This document shows, piece by piece, positions 18,016-26,636 of a stretch of DNA of 47,618 bases. Made by a program: the position numbers and the translations under genes. The notes beneath the pieces were generated by a model, which saw only the letters and a list, made by a program, of their open reading frames with translations, was not told where the DNA came from and made no database searches. This DNA is from an uncultured Ruminiclostridium sp. (GTDB taxonomy: Bacteria; Bacillota; Clostridia; Oscillospirales; Ruminococcaceae): the NCBI GenBank assembly GCA_947629925.1, contig CANRFO010000020.1:1-47618 (forward strand), written 5' to 3'. How positions within the stretch are numbered: position 1 is the stretch's first letter; every line of letters starts with the position of its first letter.

Positions 18016-18507
18016 ATGTTCAAACCTAAATGGTGGATGAAGAACGTGCTGTCCATCGACGAGGATTTCATCATAAAAAATCATTTGCGGGGACTTATCC
18101 TCGACCTTGACAACACGCTGTCCATGCACGGAAGTCCCGCCGCCGAGGAAGGCGTCATGGAATGGCTGGAGGAAATGCGGCGGCTGGGGATAAAGATGAC
18201 GGTTTTGTCCAACAACACGAAAAAGCGGGTAGAACCGCTGGCGAAAGAGCTGGGGCTGGAATACACCGCCTTTGCCTGCAAGCCGCTGACCATAGGTATA
18301 AGCAGAGCGCTTAAAAAAATGCGGCTGCCAAAAAACAGCGTCGCTCTGGTGGGAGATCAGATATTCACCGACATCATCGGCGGCAACCTGAAACGTATGC
18401 CTACGATCCTTGTGGAGCCGTTCCATATGGAAGATAAGCCCTCCTTCAAGCTGAAAAGAAAGCTGGAAAGTGTGCTTTTCAAGCGGGATTATTCTAAGCT
18501 GAAATAA
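18016..18507 (+). CDS. yqeG: YqeG-family HAD phosphatase
   Basis: The 163-residue protein belongs to the HAD IIIA phosphatases of the YqeG type. Motif I is LDLDNTLS with nucleophile D30 and D32, motif II is the serine in VLSNNTKKR, and the acidic motif is GDQIFTDIIGGN. The substrate is unknown to me; the gene is often near aroE/aroQ and ribosome-assembly genes in Firmicutes. The ATG at 18016 is preferred to an open frame starting inside the rpsU terminator. It is followed after a repeat by the endonuclease IV-like gene. Confidence 0.9.
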   Translation: MFKPKWWMKNVLSIDEDFIIKNHLRGLILDLDNTLSMHGSPAAEEGVMEWLEEMRRLGIKMTVLSNNTKKRVEPLAKELGLEYTAFACKPLTIGISRALKKMRLPKNSVALVGDQIFTDIIGGNLKRMPTILVEPFHMEDKPSFKLKRKLESVLFKRDYSKLK

Positions 18508-18526
18508 TTTTCGCAAAGCGAAAATT

Positions 18527-18566
18527 CCACAAACTAATAACTAATAACTAAAAACTAACGACTATC
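18527..18566 (+). repeat. Dispersed 40-base ACTAA repeat, copy 2
   Basis: Matches 1006-1045 at 36 of 40 positions, in the same orientation, and again ends just before a ribosome binding site. A hairpin AATTTTCGC-AAA-GCGAAAATT (18506-18526) directly precedes it. Confidence 0.85.
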
Positions 18567-18580
18567 AAACAGGTGACTAT

Positions 18581-19438
18581 ATGAGTATTTCATTCGGACC
18601 TGGCGGAAACTCGGTCAGCTTCGGAAAAAGAAAATTCCCCGAGGACCTTCCCGCATATCTGGCGGAACTTGGGCTGAACGGGTATGAGATAGAGTGCGGG
18701 CGGGGCGTCAGGATAAGTCAGAAAAGCTACGACCTGCTGCCCAAACTGGCGGAGGAAAACGGGATAACCCTTTCCCTCCATACTCCCTACTTCATTTCCC
18801 TGTCGGGAGAAAACGAGGAAACACGGCTGAAAAGCCTTGACTATATCGAGGAGTCCGCAAGGGCGGCGCAATTGCTGGGAGCGAAAAAGATAGTGGTACA
18901 CAGCGGCTCCTGCGCAAAGATAAGCAGGGAGCAGGCTCTGGCGCTTGCGTCAGATACTCTTGCAAGGGCGCAGAAAAGGCTGGACGAGAAGGGGCTTTCC
19001 GATATAATCATCTGCCCCGAAACTATGGGAAAGATAAATCAGCTTGGCACATTGTCCGAGGTGATAGAGCTGTGCGGGGTGGACGAAAGGTTTTTGCCCT
19101 GCGTGGATTTCGGGCATCTCAACGCAAGAACGCTGGGCGGGATAAAAACTAAGGAAGATTACGCCGCCATTCTTGACGAGATCGAAAATAAGCTGGGACA
19201 TGAACGGCTGAAAAATTTCCACGTACATTTCAGCAAAATAATGTATACTGCGGGCGGCGAAAAGGTACACCTCACCTTTGAGGACGAGGAGTACGGCCCC
19301 GATTATAAACCGCTGATGGAGCTTTTTGCGGAGAGGGACTTAACGCCTACGGTTATCTGCGAAAGCGCTGGAACGCAGGCGGAGGACGTTTCGGTGATGA
19401 AAAAATATTTTGAAAGCTGTAAGGAGAATTTAAAATGA
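18581..19438 (+). CDS. Endonuclease IV-like TIM-barrel protein
   Basis: This 285-residue protein has the sugar-isomerase/AP-endonuclease 2 TIM barrel. Residues corresponding to the three-metal site of endonuclease IV can be followed: His in LSLHTPYF, His in VVHSGS, Glu in CPETMG, Asp and His in DFGHLNA, His in FHVHFSK, and Glu in VICESAG. Endonuclease IV nicks DNA at abasic sites; this protein could be a divergent Nfo or a sugar-phosphate enzyme. AGGTGAC precedes the ATG, and the stop overlaps aroQ (ATGA). Confidence 0.85.
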   Translation: MSISFGPGGNSVSFGKRKFPEDLPAYLAELGLNGYEIECGRGVRISQKSYDLLPKLAEENGITLSLHTPYFISLSGENEETRLKSLDYIEESARAAQLLGAKKIVVHSGSCAKISREQALALASDTLARAQKRLDEKGLSDIIICPETMGKINQLGTLSEVIELCGVDERFLPCVDFGHLNARTLGGIKTKEDYAAILDEIENKLGHERLKNFHVHFSKIMYTAGGEKVHLTFEDEEYGPDYKPLMELFAERDLTPTVICESAGTQAEDVSVMKKYFESCKENLK

Positions 19439-19869
19439 AAGTGTTTGTGATAAACGGCCCTAACCTTAACCTGCTGGGCGTGCGTGAGCCGGGAGTTTAC
19501 GGGAACGAAAGCCTTGACAGTATTCTGGCGGAGATGAAAGGCGAGGCGGAAAAGCTGGGTATAGAGCTGGAATGTTATCAGAGCAATCACGAGGGAGACA
19601 TTGTTGATACGCTCCACAACGCCATGACCGAGGCGGACGGAGTTATCCTGAACGCAGGTGCGCTGACCCATTACAGCTACGCTTTGCGGGACGCTATCTC
19701 CGCAATAAAGATACCTGTTGTTGAAGTGCATATGAGCAACATACAGGCGAGAGAGGAATTTCGGCACAATTCCGTCATCGCTCCCGTTTGCAGGGGGAGC
19801 ATAGCGGGCTTCGGCAAGAACAGCTATATGCTGGCGCTGAAAGCCGTTTATGACATTATTGAGCTTTAA
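19435..19869 (+). CDS. aroQ: 3-dehydroquinate dehydratase, type II
   Basis: AroQ removes water from 3-dehydroquinate in the shikimate pathway. The N-terminus INGPNLNLLGVREPGVYG contains the catalytic Arg17 and Tyr22 of type II enzymes; later motifs are NAGALTHYSYALRDAI, EVHMSNI and AREEFRHNS. The 144-residue length is typical. It follows the TIM-barrel gene with a four-base overlap and AAGGAG. Confidence 0.95.
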   Translation: MKVFVINGPNLNLLGVREPGVYGNESLDSILAEMKGEAEKLGIELECYQSNHEGDIVDTLHNAMTEADGVILNAGALTHYSYALRDAISAIKIPVVEVHMSNIQAREEFRHNSVIAPVCRGSIAGFGKNSYMLALKAVYDIIEL

Positions 19870-19885
19870 TACCGGAGAATACTTA

Positions 19886-20683
19886 ATGAGAATAAATTAT
19901 TTTATCGAAGGATTGCAGGGTGCGGGAAAGACTACATTTGTTAAGCAGCTCTCAGGTTACCTGAAAAATTATCAGGTTTTTCAAGAGGGAGATTATTCGC
20001 CCGTCGAGTTGGCATGGTGTTCTTATGTTACAGAAAAGCAATACGATAGAATACTTGAAGAGTATCCGTCGCTCAATGCGGAAATCAAAGCCAAAACGGT
20101 GGAAGAAGGAAACCACAGAATTGTCTGCTATACAAAGATATCAACAGACATTCCGGGATTTTACAAAGATATGGAAAAATATGAGATATATAACGGAAAT
20201 CTGGATAAAAACGCATTTGAAAAGCTTATTCTTGAGAGGTTCGGAAACTGGAACGGAGAAGGACAGATTTTTGAATGTTCTGTTTTTCAGAATATCATTG
20301 AAAACCAGATGCTGTATCTCTTAATGTCCGATGATGAAATTATGGATTTTTACAGAAGATTAAAAAGCATTTTAGGGAGCAGAGCATACAGAATTATCTA
20401 TCTGGACGTGGAAGATATCACGGAAACAATTGACAGGGTCCGAAAAGAACGAATCGACGAAAATGGAAAGGAATCGTGGTTTTCTGCGATGATCCGATAT
20501 GTTGAAGATTCGCCGTATGGGAGGATGGAAAAATCAATCAGATCAAGAGGATTGATCGAACATCTGGAGAAAAGGCGGAAACTGGAACATCAGATCATTG
20601 ATGAGATTTTTCCGGAAAATTCTGTTAAGATTAAAGCGAAAAGCTATGATCCTTTGACAATCCCTCATTTTGCGCTTGAATGA
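19886..20683 (+). CDS. P-loop kinase-like protein, probable insertion
   Basis: The 265-residue product starts MRINYFIEGLQGAGKTTFVK with a Walker A GLQGAGKT (residues 9-16) and resembles thymidylate or deoxynucleoside kinase-fold proteins, with IIYLDVEDI and a basic RVRKERID lid-like segment later. The specific substrate is not clear. Its codons are visibly richer in A/T and in AGA/ATA than aroQ and pepP on either side, and it interrupts a region where aroQ and pepP are commonly neighbours in Clostridia. CGGAGAA precedes the ATG at 19886. Bases 20684-20850 after it hold no recognisable gene or terminator. Confidence 0.7.
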   Translation: MRINYFIEGLQGAGKTTFVKQLSGYLKNYQVFQEGDYSPVELAWCSYVTEKQYDRILEEYPSLNAEIKAKTVEEGNHRIVCYTKISTDIPGFYKDMEKYEIYNGNLDKNAFEKLILERFGNWNGEGQIFECSVFQNIIENQMLYLLMSDDEIMDFYRRLKSILGSRAYRIIYLDVEDITETIDRVRKERIDENGKESWFSAMIRYVEDSPYGRMEKSIRSRGLIEHLEKRRKLEHQIIDEIFPENSVKIKAKSYDPLTIPHFALE

Positions 20684-20850
20684 GTTGGAGCTGCAATGGT
20701 GTGCATTTATAAATTTTTCCTCAAAACTTTATCTGAAAATTGTGACAAAAATCCAAAACATAGGGAACACACGTTCGACGATTTATAAGCCGCGCTTTCA
20801 CGAGACAAATAATTTTCTGATTTCATTTTAAAAAGGAGCTAAACAAAAGA

Positions 20851-21921
20851 ATGAACATCGACAAGCTTATTTCATGGCTGACAAGCAAGCAGGACGCTGC
20901 GCTGATAACCTCGGAGGTATCAAAAAGATACCTGACGGGCTTCGGCTCCGAGGACGGAACTATGCTGGTGACAAAGGAGGGCGCTTATTTCATCATTGAC
21001 GCCCGCTACTATGAGCATACGGCAAAACAGGTCACCGACCCGCTTTGCAAGGTCATACTCCAGGACGATCTTTACGACCAGATAGGCGAGCTTCTGAACA
21101 AACACAGGATAGAAATGATAAGCGTTGAGGACGAATATATGAAGGTGTCGGAGCTGGCGGCGCTGAAAAGAAGATTTTCCGCCGTACACTTTGATTCCTC
21201 CAACCGTCTCTCCGACTTTATGAAAAATATGCGTATCATAAAGACGGACGAAGAGATATCCTGCATCATAAAGGCGCAGAGAATTGCTGAAGCCGCTTTT
21301 ACAAAGCTTCTTTCCAACATGAGAGTGGGGCAGACCGAAAAGCAGGTAGCCGCATTCCTTGAGTTTTTCATGCTTGATTTCGGCTCGGAAGGCGTTTCCT
21401 TCCCCACTATTGCCGCTTCAGGCGTAAACTCCGCCTGCCCGCACGCTGTGCCTTCCGACAAGAAGATACAGGAGGGAGATTTCCTTACGCTTGACTTCGG
21501 AGCTACTTATAAGGGCTATCACTCCGATATGACAAGAACGGTGGTGTTCGGAAAGCCCACCGAGGAGATGAAGAACATCTATAACGCCGTCTGGGGCGCA
21601 AATACCGACGCTATCAAAGCGGTGAGGGCGGACATTTCCTGCAAGCTGGTGGACAATGTGGCAAGAAGCACCCTCGACGCATGGGGCTATGAGCAGTATT
21701 TCACTCACGGTCTGGGTCACGGAGTGGGGCTTGAGATACACGAAGGTCCTTCCGTAAACAAAAGAAGCGGTACCACTCTGCGTGAGGGCATGATAATCAC
21801 TATCGAGCCCGGCGTTTATATTCCCGAAAAATACGGCGTTCGCATAGAGGATATGTGCGTCGTCACGAAGGACGGCTGCAAAATACTCACCGAAACGCCC
21901 AAGACCCTTATCTATATTTGA
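20851..21921 (+). CDS. pepP: M24-family Xaa-Pro aminopeptidase
   Basis: Metallopeptidase that removes N-terminal residues before proline. The N-terminal creatinase domain (~1-125) precedes the pita-bread catalytic domain, whose five metal ligands are visible: D215 (LDFGATY), D226 (YHSDMTR), H290 (GLGHGVGLEIH), E319 (TIEPGVY) and E333 (RIEDM). The 356-residue length is normal. AAGGAG lies 12 bases before the ATG, a long spacing. pepP next to efp is common in Firmicutes and may relate to polyproline handling; here a deacetylase gene sits between them. Confidence 0.94.
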   Translation: MNIDKLISWLTSKQDAALITSEVSKRYLTGFGSEDGTMLVTKEGAYFIIDARYYEHTAKQVTDPLCKVILQDDLYDQIGELLNKHRIEMISVEDEYMKVSELAALKRRFSAVHFDSSNRLSDFMKNMRIIKTDEEISCIIKAQRIAEAAFTKLLSNMRVGQTEKQVAAFLEFFMLDFGSEGVSFPTIAASGVNSACPHAVPSDKKIQEGDFLTLDFGATYKGYHSDMTRTVVFGKPTEEMKNIYNAVWGANTDAIKAVRADISCKLVDNVARSTLDAWGYEQYFTHGLGHGVGLEIHEGPSVNKRSGTTLREGMIITIEPGVYIPEKYGVRIEDMCVVTKDGCKILTETPKTLIYI

Positions 21922-21949
21922 ATTATACATTTTATACAGGTGAAATACA

Positions 21950-22756
21950 ATGAAAAAATTTATATCAGTTTTATCAGCGCTTTGTATTGCGGCGGCTCTC
22001 ACCTCCTGCGGCGGCGAACCTCAACAGGAGCCTGTTCCGCCCTTTGAAAGCACGGAAACTGAAAATTTGACCGAAGAAACTGCTCAAGAGGAGAAAAATC
22101 AAGTGGAGGATATTGTAATAGACTATGAAATAGACCCGTCAAAGCCTGTTATTGCGCTGACTTTCGACGACGGTCCAAATACGACCACAACAAATCAGGT
22201 GCTTGACCTGCTGCAAAAGTACAAGGTAAAGGCTTCCTTTTTCCTTATCGGGAACAACATAAACGAGCAGTCTGCCCAAGTGGTGAAAAGAGCCTATGAC
22301 ATGGGCTGTGAGATAAATAACCACTCAAAGACCCACTCCTATATGAACGAGATGAGCGCCGAGGATATTGCCGCCGAAGTAAAGTTCGTTTCCGACAAGG
22401 TGGAGGAAATAACGGGCGAGCCTACAAAATTTTTCAGACCGCCGTACATCGCGGTGAACGATACGATGTACCAAAACATCGATATGCCGTTTATAAGCGG
22501 CGTCGGGTGCAACGACTGGGACCCTGAGGTGAGCGTTGACACGAGGATAAAGCGGGTGCGGCGTCAGGTACAGGACGGGATAATAATCCTGCTCCATGAC
22601 GCCGAAGGCAACAGCGGCACCGTTGAGGCGCTGGATACGCTGATCCCCGACCTTCTCAGCAAGGGCTACCAGTTTGCCACCGTATCCGAGCTGTTCAGGG
22701 CAAAGGGCGTTGAAATAAGCGGCGACGACACTCAGCTTTATTCTGTTGTGGGATAA
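21950..22756 (+). CDS. Lipoprotein polysaccharide deacetylase
   Basis: The N-terminus is a lipoprotein signal peptide ending in the lipobox LTSC (Cys20), so the enzyme should sit on the outer face of the membrane. An acidic linker leads to a NodB domain with motifs TFDDGP (D73, D74), NHSKTHS (H125, H129), RPPY, DWDPEV and LLHD, all metal and catalytic residues present. The family deacetylates peptidoglycan N-acetylglucosamine or N-acetylmuramic acid, often to resist lysozyme; substrate is inferred. The gene lies 28 bases after pepP with AGGTGA before the ATG. Confidence 0.92.
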   Translation: MKKFISVLSALCIAAALTSCGGEPQQEPVPPFESTETENLTEETAQEEKNQVEDIVIDYEIDPSKPVIALTFDDGPNTTTTNQVLDLLQKYKVKASFFLIGNNINEQSAQVVKRAYDMGCEINNHSKTHSYMNEMSAEDIAAEVKFVSDKVEEITGEPTKFFRPPYIAVNDTMYQNIDMPFISGVGCNDWDPEVSVDTRIKRVRRQVQDGIIILLHDAEGNSGTVEALDTLIPDLLSKGYQFATVSELFRAKGVEISGDDTQLYSVVG

Positions 22757-22801
22757 TTTATTCGTAATAAAAGGCGGATAAAATATTTTTTCAAAAAACA
22801 C

Positions 22802-22830
22802 TTGCAAAATCCCGACAAATAAGTTACAAT
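22802..22830 (+). promoter_or_regulatory. Promoter of efp
   Basis: TTGCAA (22802-22807) and TACAAT (22825-22830) are spaced by 17 bases. Confidence 0.75.
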
Positions 22831-22885
22831 AATATTGTGTAAATTTGCGAATTTTTTCGCTTAACAAAATTTCGGAGGTTTATTT

Positions 22886-23449
22886 ATGATAACAGCAGGC
22901 GATTTCAGAAACGGCGTTACCTTTGAAGAGGACGGCAACGTAGTGCAGGTCATCGAGTTCCAGCACGTCAAGCCGGGCAAAGGCTCCGCTTTTGTGCGTA
23001 CCAAGACCAAGAACGTGATCACAGGCGCGGTAGTTGAAAAATCCTATAACCCTACCGCAAAGTTCCCCACCGCTTTCATTGAGAGAAAGGACATGGAGTA
23101 TACTTACAGCGACGGCGACCTTTACTACTTCATGGACGGCGAAACTTACGAGCAGGTGCCTATCAACAAGAAGGACTTGGGCGACAACTTCCGCTTTGTA
23201 AAGGAAAACATGGTCTGCAAGATACTCAGCTACAAGGGCAACGTTTTCGGCGTTGAACCTCCCAACTTCGTTGAGCTTGAAGTTACTCAGACCGAACCCG
23301 GCTTCAAGGGCGACACCGCCACCAATGCCACCAAGCCCGCAACGCTGGAAACAGGCGCTGAGATAAGAGTTCCCCTGTTCATCGACATCGGCGACGTTAT
23401 ACGTATCGACACCAGAACAGGCGAATATATGGAGCGCGCCAACAAGTAA
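22886..23449 (+). CDS. efp: Elongation factor P
   Basis: EF-P rescues ribosomes stalled at consecutive prolines. The 187-residue protein has the three barrel domains; the tip loop reads VKPGKGSAF with Lys32, the residue that is modified in other bacteria. Clostridial EF-Ps with a PGKG loop are typical, and no modification gene is seen here. CGGAGG precedes the ATG. It is followed by a CD1247-type gene in the same direction. Confidence 0.97.
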   Translation: MITAGDFRNGVTFEEDGNVVQVIEFQHVKPGKGSAFVRTKTKNVITGAVVEKSYNPTAKFPTAFIERKDMEYTYSDGDLYYFMDGETYEQVPINKKDLGDNFRFVKENMVCKILSYKGNVFGVEPPNFVELEVTQTEPGFKGDTATNATKPATLETGAEIRVPLFIDIGDVIRIDTRTGEYMERANK

Positions 23450-23480
23450 GGGCTTTGTTTTAAGAAAGGACTGAACAATT

Positions 23481-23882
23481 ATGGAAATTTCCGAAAAGGT
23501 TGCTTATATCAAGGGTCTTGCGGAAGGAATGAAGCTTGACACCGAAACAAACGAGGGAAAGATCCTTTCCCAGATGATCGACGTGCTTCAGGATATCGCT
23601 TATCAGCTTGAGGACGTGGACAGCGACCTGAACGAGATCGTTGACGCCGTTAATGACATTGACGAAAGCGTTGCCGACCTTGAGGACGCTGTTTACGGCG
23701 AGGACGAGGACGAATGCGACTGTGGCTGCGAGGACCAGGATATGTACGAAATAACCTGTCCAAAATGCGGAAACAGCGTCGTCGTTGATTTCGACGTGAT
23801 AGCTCAGGGCGAGCTTGCCTGCCCCAACTGCGGCGAGCCGCTGGAATTTGACCTGAGCGAGATAGAAGACGAAGAAAACTGA
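23481..23882 (+). CDS. CD1247-type protein with C-terminal zinc ribbon
   Basis: The 133-residue protein has a helical N-terminal region (MEISEKVAYIKGLAEGM...) that matches the CD1247 N-terminal domain found in Clostridia, a very acidic linker with CDCGC, and a C-terminal zinc ribbon CPKCG...CPNCG. It follows efp, a common neighbour. Function is unknown; a role in nucleic-acid or ribosome binding would be a guess. It ends at a strong bidirectional terminator. Confidence 0.88.
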   Translation: MEISEKVAYIKGLAEGMKLDTETNEGKILSQMIDVLQDIAYQLEDVDSDLNEIVDAVNDIDESVADLEDAVYGEDEDECDCGCEDQDMYEITCPKCGNSVVVDFDVIAQGELACPNCGEPLEFDLSEIEDEEN

Positions 23883-23896
23883 ACGCAATAAAAAAA

Positions 23897-23931
23897 GACC
23901 TGTCAGCAAGAGAGCTGACAGGTCTTTTTTT
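23897..23931. terminator. Bidirectional terminator between efp cluster and van locus
   Basis: A perfect 11-bp stem (23897-23907 with 23914-23924) flanked by A-run and T-run. It ends both the efp transcript and the convergent van operon. Confidence 0.93.
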
Positions 23932-24904
23932 ATCCGACTTTTTTCCGAAAAAACTTTTTCACAATGCGGAGCAAAACTGCCGCCGCAAAAGAAACAACGC
24001 TGACGACGGCGAAGTTCAAAAATTCGTCGGGCGGAGCTTTGCCAAGCAGCTTTGCAATAACTCTCACAAAAACTATTGCCGCAGGGTGGATAACGTAAAC
24101 GACGCCGCATATTTTCCGCAGGGAGGGAAAAGGCTTTATTTTCGGGATAAGCAGGAGCCTGTAAAGGAAAAATGCGCAAAAGGGCAGGAAAATATACATA
24201 CTGTCGTGGCGCTGAGCTTGCAGAGCATGCAAAGCCATTCCCTCCCCTGTCATCAGCAGGAAGGAAGCGCCGAAGCCGTACAGCGAAAGCCGCTCGCTTA
24301 TATTTGCTTTCGGGACGGAATTTCCCAGCAGAAGAAACAGCGGCGCCATAAAGCTTCGGGTATAGCCTGAAACGGTGAAAATAATATCGAAGAACTTCGA
24401 CATTACAGGATCTTCGGCGATAAAGCCGTAATAGCTGTCCCCTAAAAGTCCGATGAAATAAAGGAATACGCATATTGCAAGGGCTGATCTCAGCGGGAAG
24501 TGCTTTTTCAGAAAGCGTACTATAAGCATCCCGATTATCACGGCGGGAAAATACCAGAGGTGATAATAAACGCCGTCAAACAGCAGTAATTTCAGCGGAG
24601 TATATGGGGAAGCTCCCTCAAAATATCCGCTGTAAAGGCTCAGAGGAAGATACAGTATCGTTGCCGCGAGGTAGGCTTTCAGCGAGCTTTTCAGATATTT
24701 TTTCACCTTGTCGGGCGGAAAGGAAAGTACAAAATGCCCTGTCACCATAAGGAAAAACGGCACCGCAAGCCGCGCAAGTATGCGGGTCAATAAGAAGCTG
24801 TACCCCCCCCCGCTGCCGATTTCCGACGATACGGTGTGTATTGCTATGACCATCAAAGCCGCCGCAGTTCGGAACAGGTCAAGCCCGCCGAGAGCCTGCT
24901 TCAA
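23930..24904 (-). CDS. VanT membrane domain without racemase (acyltransferase-3 fold)
   Basis: The 324-residue protein is a polytopic membrane protein of the acyltransferase-3 type. Its start (GLDLFRTAAALMVIAIHT) and the TRILARLAVPFFLM stretch match the N-terminal half of VanT, the membrane serine racemase of VanC/E/G-type resistance loci. Full VanT proteins are about 700 residues with a C-terminal alanine-racemase-like domain; here the protein ends right after the last membrane segment and a terminator follows, so the racemase half is absent. The start is TTG with GGAGAACAG upstream and overlaps the vanXY stop. It might take up or export serine, or be a relic. Its place in the operon makes the VanT link firm; its activity is open. 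Confidence 0.82.
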   Translation of the reverse strand: MKQALGGLDLFRTAAALMVIAIHTVSSEIGSGGGYSFLLTRILARLAVPFFLMVTGHFVLSFPPDKVKKYLKSSLKAYLAATILYLPLSLYSGYFEGASPYTPLKLLLFDGVYYHLWYFPAVIIGMLIVRFLKKHFPLRSALAICVFLYFIGLLGDSYYGFIAEDPVMSKFFDIIFTVSGYTRSFMAPLFLLLGNSVPKANISERLSLYGFGASFLLMTGEGMALHALQAQRHDSMYIFLPFCAFFLYRLLLIPKIKPFPSLRKICGVVYVIHPAAIVFVRVIAKLLGKAPPDEFLNFAVVSVVSFAAAVLLRIVKKFFRKKVG

Positions 24905-25602
24905 ACTGTTCTCCTTGAAAGTACGAAGCCGTCAGCGTTGTTGCCTGAAACGGAAAAGCCGTCGGGTATTTCCAGCGGGAAGCGCTCCCCTTTTAGGTAC
25001 GAAACGGCAAAATCGCCTAAGATAAGCGGGGTGTTGCTGTATGCTTTCAGAAATACGGTGTATTCCTCCAGCGTAAAGCCGTTCTGCTCCATAATTTCGG
25101 CGTGAGGAACGCCAACGTAGCGAAAATGCCAAGGCTCGTGGGATATATGAGTGATATGCTCCTTTTCCGCAGGATAGCGGAGGATAAAGCCGAATTTCGC
25201 GGCGTTAAGGCGGAAGGCTCTGCACTTCCCCTCATCGGGAAAATACGGGCGGATAAAATCTATCTCCTCAACGTTCAGTCCCACGTCCACCGCAAGCCCT
25301 GTCTGATGCTCGCTGTGCAGTGGGCGCGCAACATACTGTTCGGTGAATTCCCTGCCGTTTTCCGAAAGGGAGCTTTCCCACAGGTCGCGCTGCTCCTGAT
25401 AACTGCGAAAACCGCTGACAACGATTATATCCTCCTCGCTGTCTGTCGCTTTTAAAAGCGCTTTGAGCGCACTTGCCGCCCTTTGGGAGAGCAGCTCGTT
25501 ACCTGCCCTCTCAAAGGGCGTTTCACCCTCGCGGCGGTACATATGGTCCTTGTTCACAAGGATAAGGTCACCGTGGTAAATGTCGTTTTCCGTGAGTATC
25601 AT
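24901..25602 (-). CDS. vanXY: D,D-dipeptidase/D,D-carboxypeptidase VanXY
   Basis: The 233-residue soluble protein matches VanXY of VanC/G-type loci, which cleaves D-Ala-D-Ala dipeptide and trims terminal D-Ala from precursors so that only D-Ser-ended ones remain. The peptidase M15 zinc site is complete: SEHQTGLAVDVG (H99, D106) and HEPWHFRYVG (catalytic E156, H159); R66 in SGFRSYQEQ is also kept. There is no signal peptide, so it acts in the cytoplasm. AAAGGAGG precedes the ATG, which overlaps the ligase stop (ATGA). A C-terminal extension of about 45 residues beyond the catalytic core is unusual. Confidence 0.93.
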   Translation of the reverse strand: MILTENDIYHGDLILVNKDHMYRREGETPFERAGNELLSQRAASALKALLKATDSEEDIIVVSGFRSYQEQRDLWESSLSENGREFTEQYVARPLHSEHQTGLAVDVGLNVEEIDFIRPYFPDEGKCRAFRLNAAKFGFILRYPAEKEHITHISHEPWHFRYVGVPHAEIMEQNGFTLEEYTVFLKAYSNTPLILGDFAVSYLKGERFPLEIPDGFSVSGNNADGFVLSRRTV

Positions 25603-26636
25603 TTTAATGCCTCCTTTATGATAAGGTCAAGTGTTTCGGTCATAGAATATCCCGCCGCCTCCATCATTTTCGGAAAGCGGCTGTGGGGCGTGAAGCCGGG
25701 GATAGTGTTCACCTCGTTGAAAACTATCCCGCCGTCTTTTTTCACGAACATATCCACCCTTGCAAAGCCCTCGCAGTCAAGCGCGCGGTAGATACGTCCT
25801 GCGGTCTGTCTGACGGCTTCGGCGGTTTCATCGTCAAGCGGCGCAGGAACGGTTATCTTTGCCGTTCCAAGGGTATATTTTTCATTATAGTCAAAAAATC
25901 CGCCGCAAAGGGTTATCATATCCACCGCGCCGAAAATGAGCCGTCTGCTTCCCACCACGGCGCAGCCCGCTTCAAAACCGTCGATGTTTTCCTCGATCAC
26001 TGCGGCACTGTCAAAGCTGAATGCGCTTTGCAGGGAGGAAAAAAGCTGCTCAGGTGAAAATACCTTGCTTATGCCGAAGGAGGAGCCTGCCCGAAGCGGC
26101 TTTACAAATACGGGAAATCCTGTTTCGGCGGCGAAACGCTCAGCTTTTTTTGTTTCCTCTATTGACGAAATAAGTACGGTTTTTGGTACAGCTATCCCTT
26201 CAGCCGCCGCGATCTTGTGAGCGCGGTACTTGTCCATGCAAAGCGCGGAGGATAAAGTTCCGCAGCCCGCCGCAGGTATCCCCGCGAGTTGGAGCAGTCC
26301 CTGTAAAGTGCCGTCCTCTCCGTTTTTGCCGTGCATTACGGGAAAGGCAAGGTCGATCTTTATTTCTTCATGTTTTCCGTCTTTCAGCACGAGTATCTTC
26401 TTTTTGCCCTTGTTCTGAGGCAAAATTACGGGAAACGATAATTTTTCATTACGGCTGTCTGCTGCAATTTCGTCCGTATCTCCCTGATATAAAAACCACT
26501 TTCCCTCTCGTGTTATCCAGATCTTCAGAACGTTGTATTTCCGCTTGTCAAGAGCGTTTATAACGCCGCACGCCGATTGCAGGGATACGCCGTACTCAGA
26601 GGAACAGCCGCCGAAAAATACCGCTATATCTATCAT
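25599..26636 (-). CDS. vanG: VanG-type D-Ala--D-Ser ligase
   Basis: ATP-grasp ligase of the D-Ala--D-Ala family. The start IAVFFGGCSSEYGVSLQSA, the PVMHGKNGEDGTLQGL and GCGTLSSALCMDK stretches and NEVNTIPGFTPHSR are close to VanG of Enterococcus. The omega-loop region reads GFFDYNEKYTLG, the EKY context of D-Ala--D-Ser ligases, rather than the pattern of D-Ala--D-Lac enzymes. With VanXY it should replace the vancomycin target D-Ala-D-Ala by D-Ala-D-Ser, which lowers binding. At 345 residues it is full length. It overlaps vanW and vanXY by four bases each. A housekeeping Ddl is the alternative, but the context argues against it. Confidence 0.93.
   Translation of the reverse strand: MIDIAVFFGGCSSEYGVSLQSACGVINALDKRKYNVLKIWITREGKWFLYQGDTDEIAADSRNEKLSFPVILPQNKGKKKILVLKDGKHEEIKIDLAFPVMHGKNGEDGTLQGLLQLAGIPAAGCGTLSSALCMDKYRAHKIAAAEGIAVPKTVLISSIEETKKAERFAAETGFPVFVKPLRAGSSFGISKVFSPEQLFSSLQSAFSFDSAAVIEENIDGFEAGCAVVGSRRLIFGAVDMITLCGGFFDYNEKYTLGTAKITVPAPLDDETAEAVRQTAGRIYRALDCEGFARVDMFVKKDGGIVFNEVNTIPGFTPHSRFPKMMEAAGYSMTETLDLIIKEALK

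Noticed and set aside
23930-24904. Frameshifted VanT with the racemase domain in another frame
   Set aside because: Directly after the stop comes a perfect terminator and then the convergent CD1247-type gene, so there is no room for a 370-residue domain.
25599-26636. Reading the ligase as housekeeping Ddl
   Set aside because: The EKY omega-loop context, the VanG-like phrases and the vanR/S/W/XY/T neighbours favour D-Ala--D-Ser ligase, although biochemical proof is lacking.
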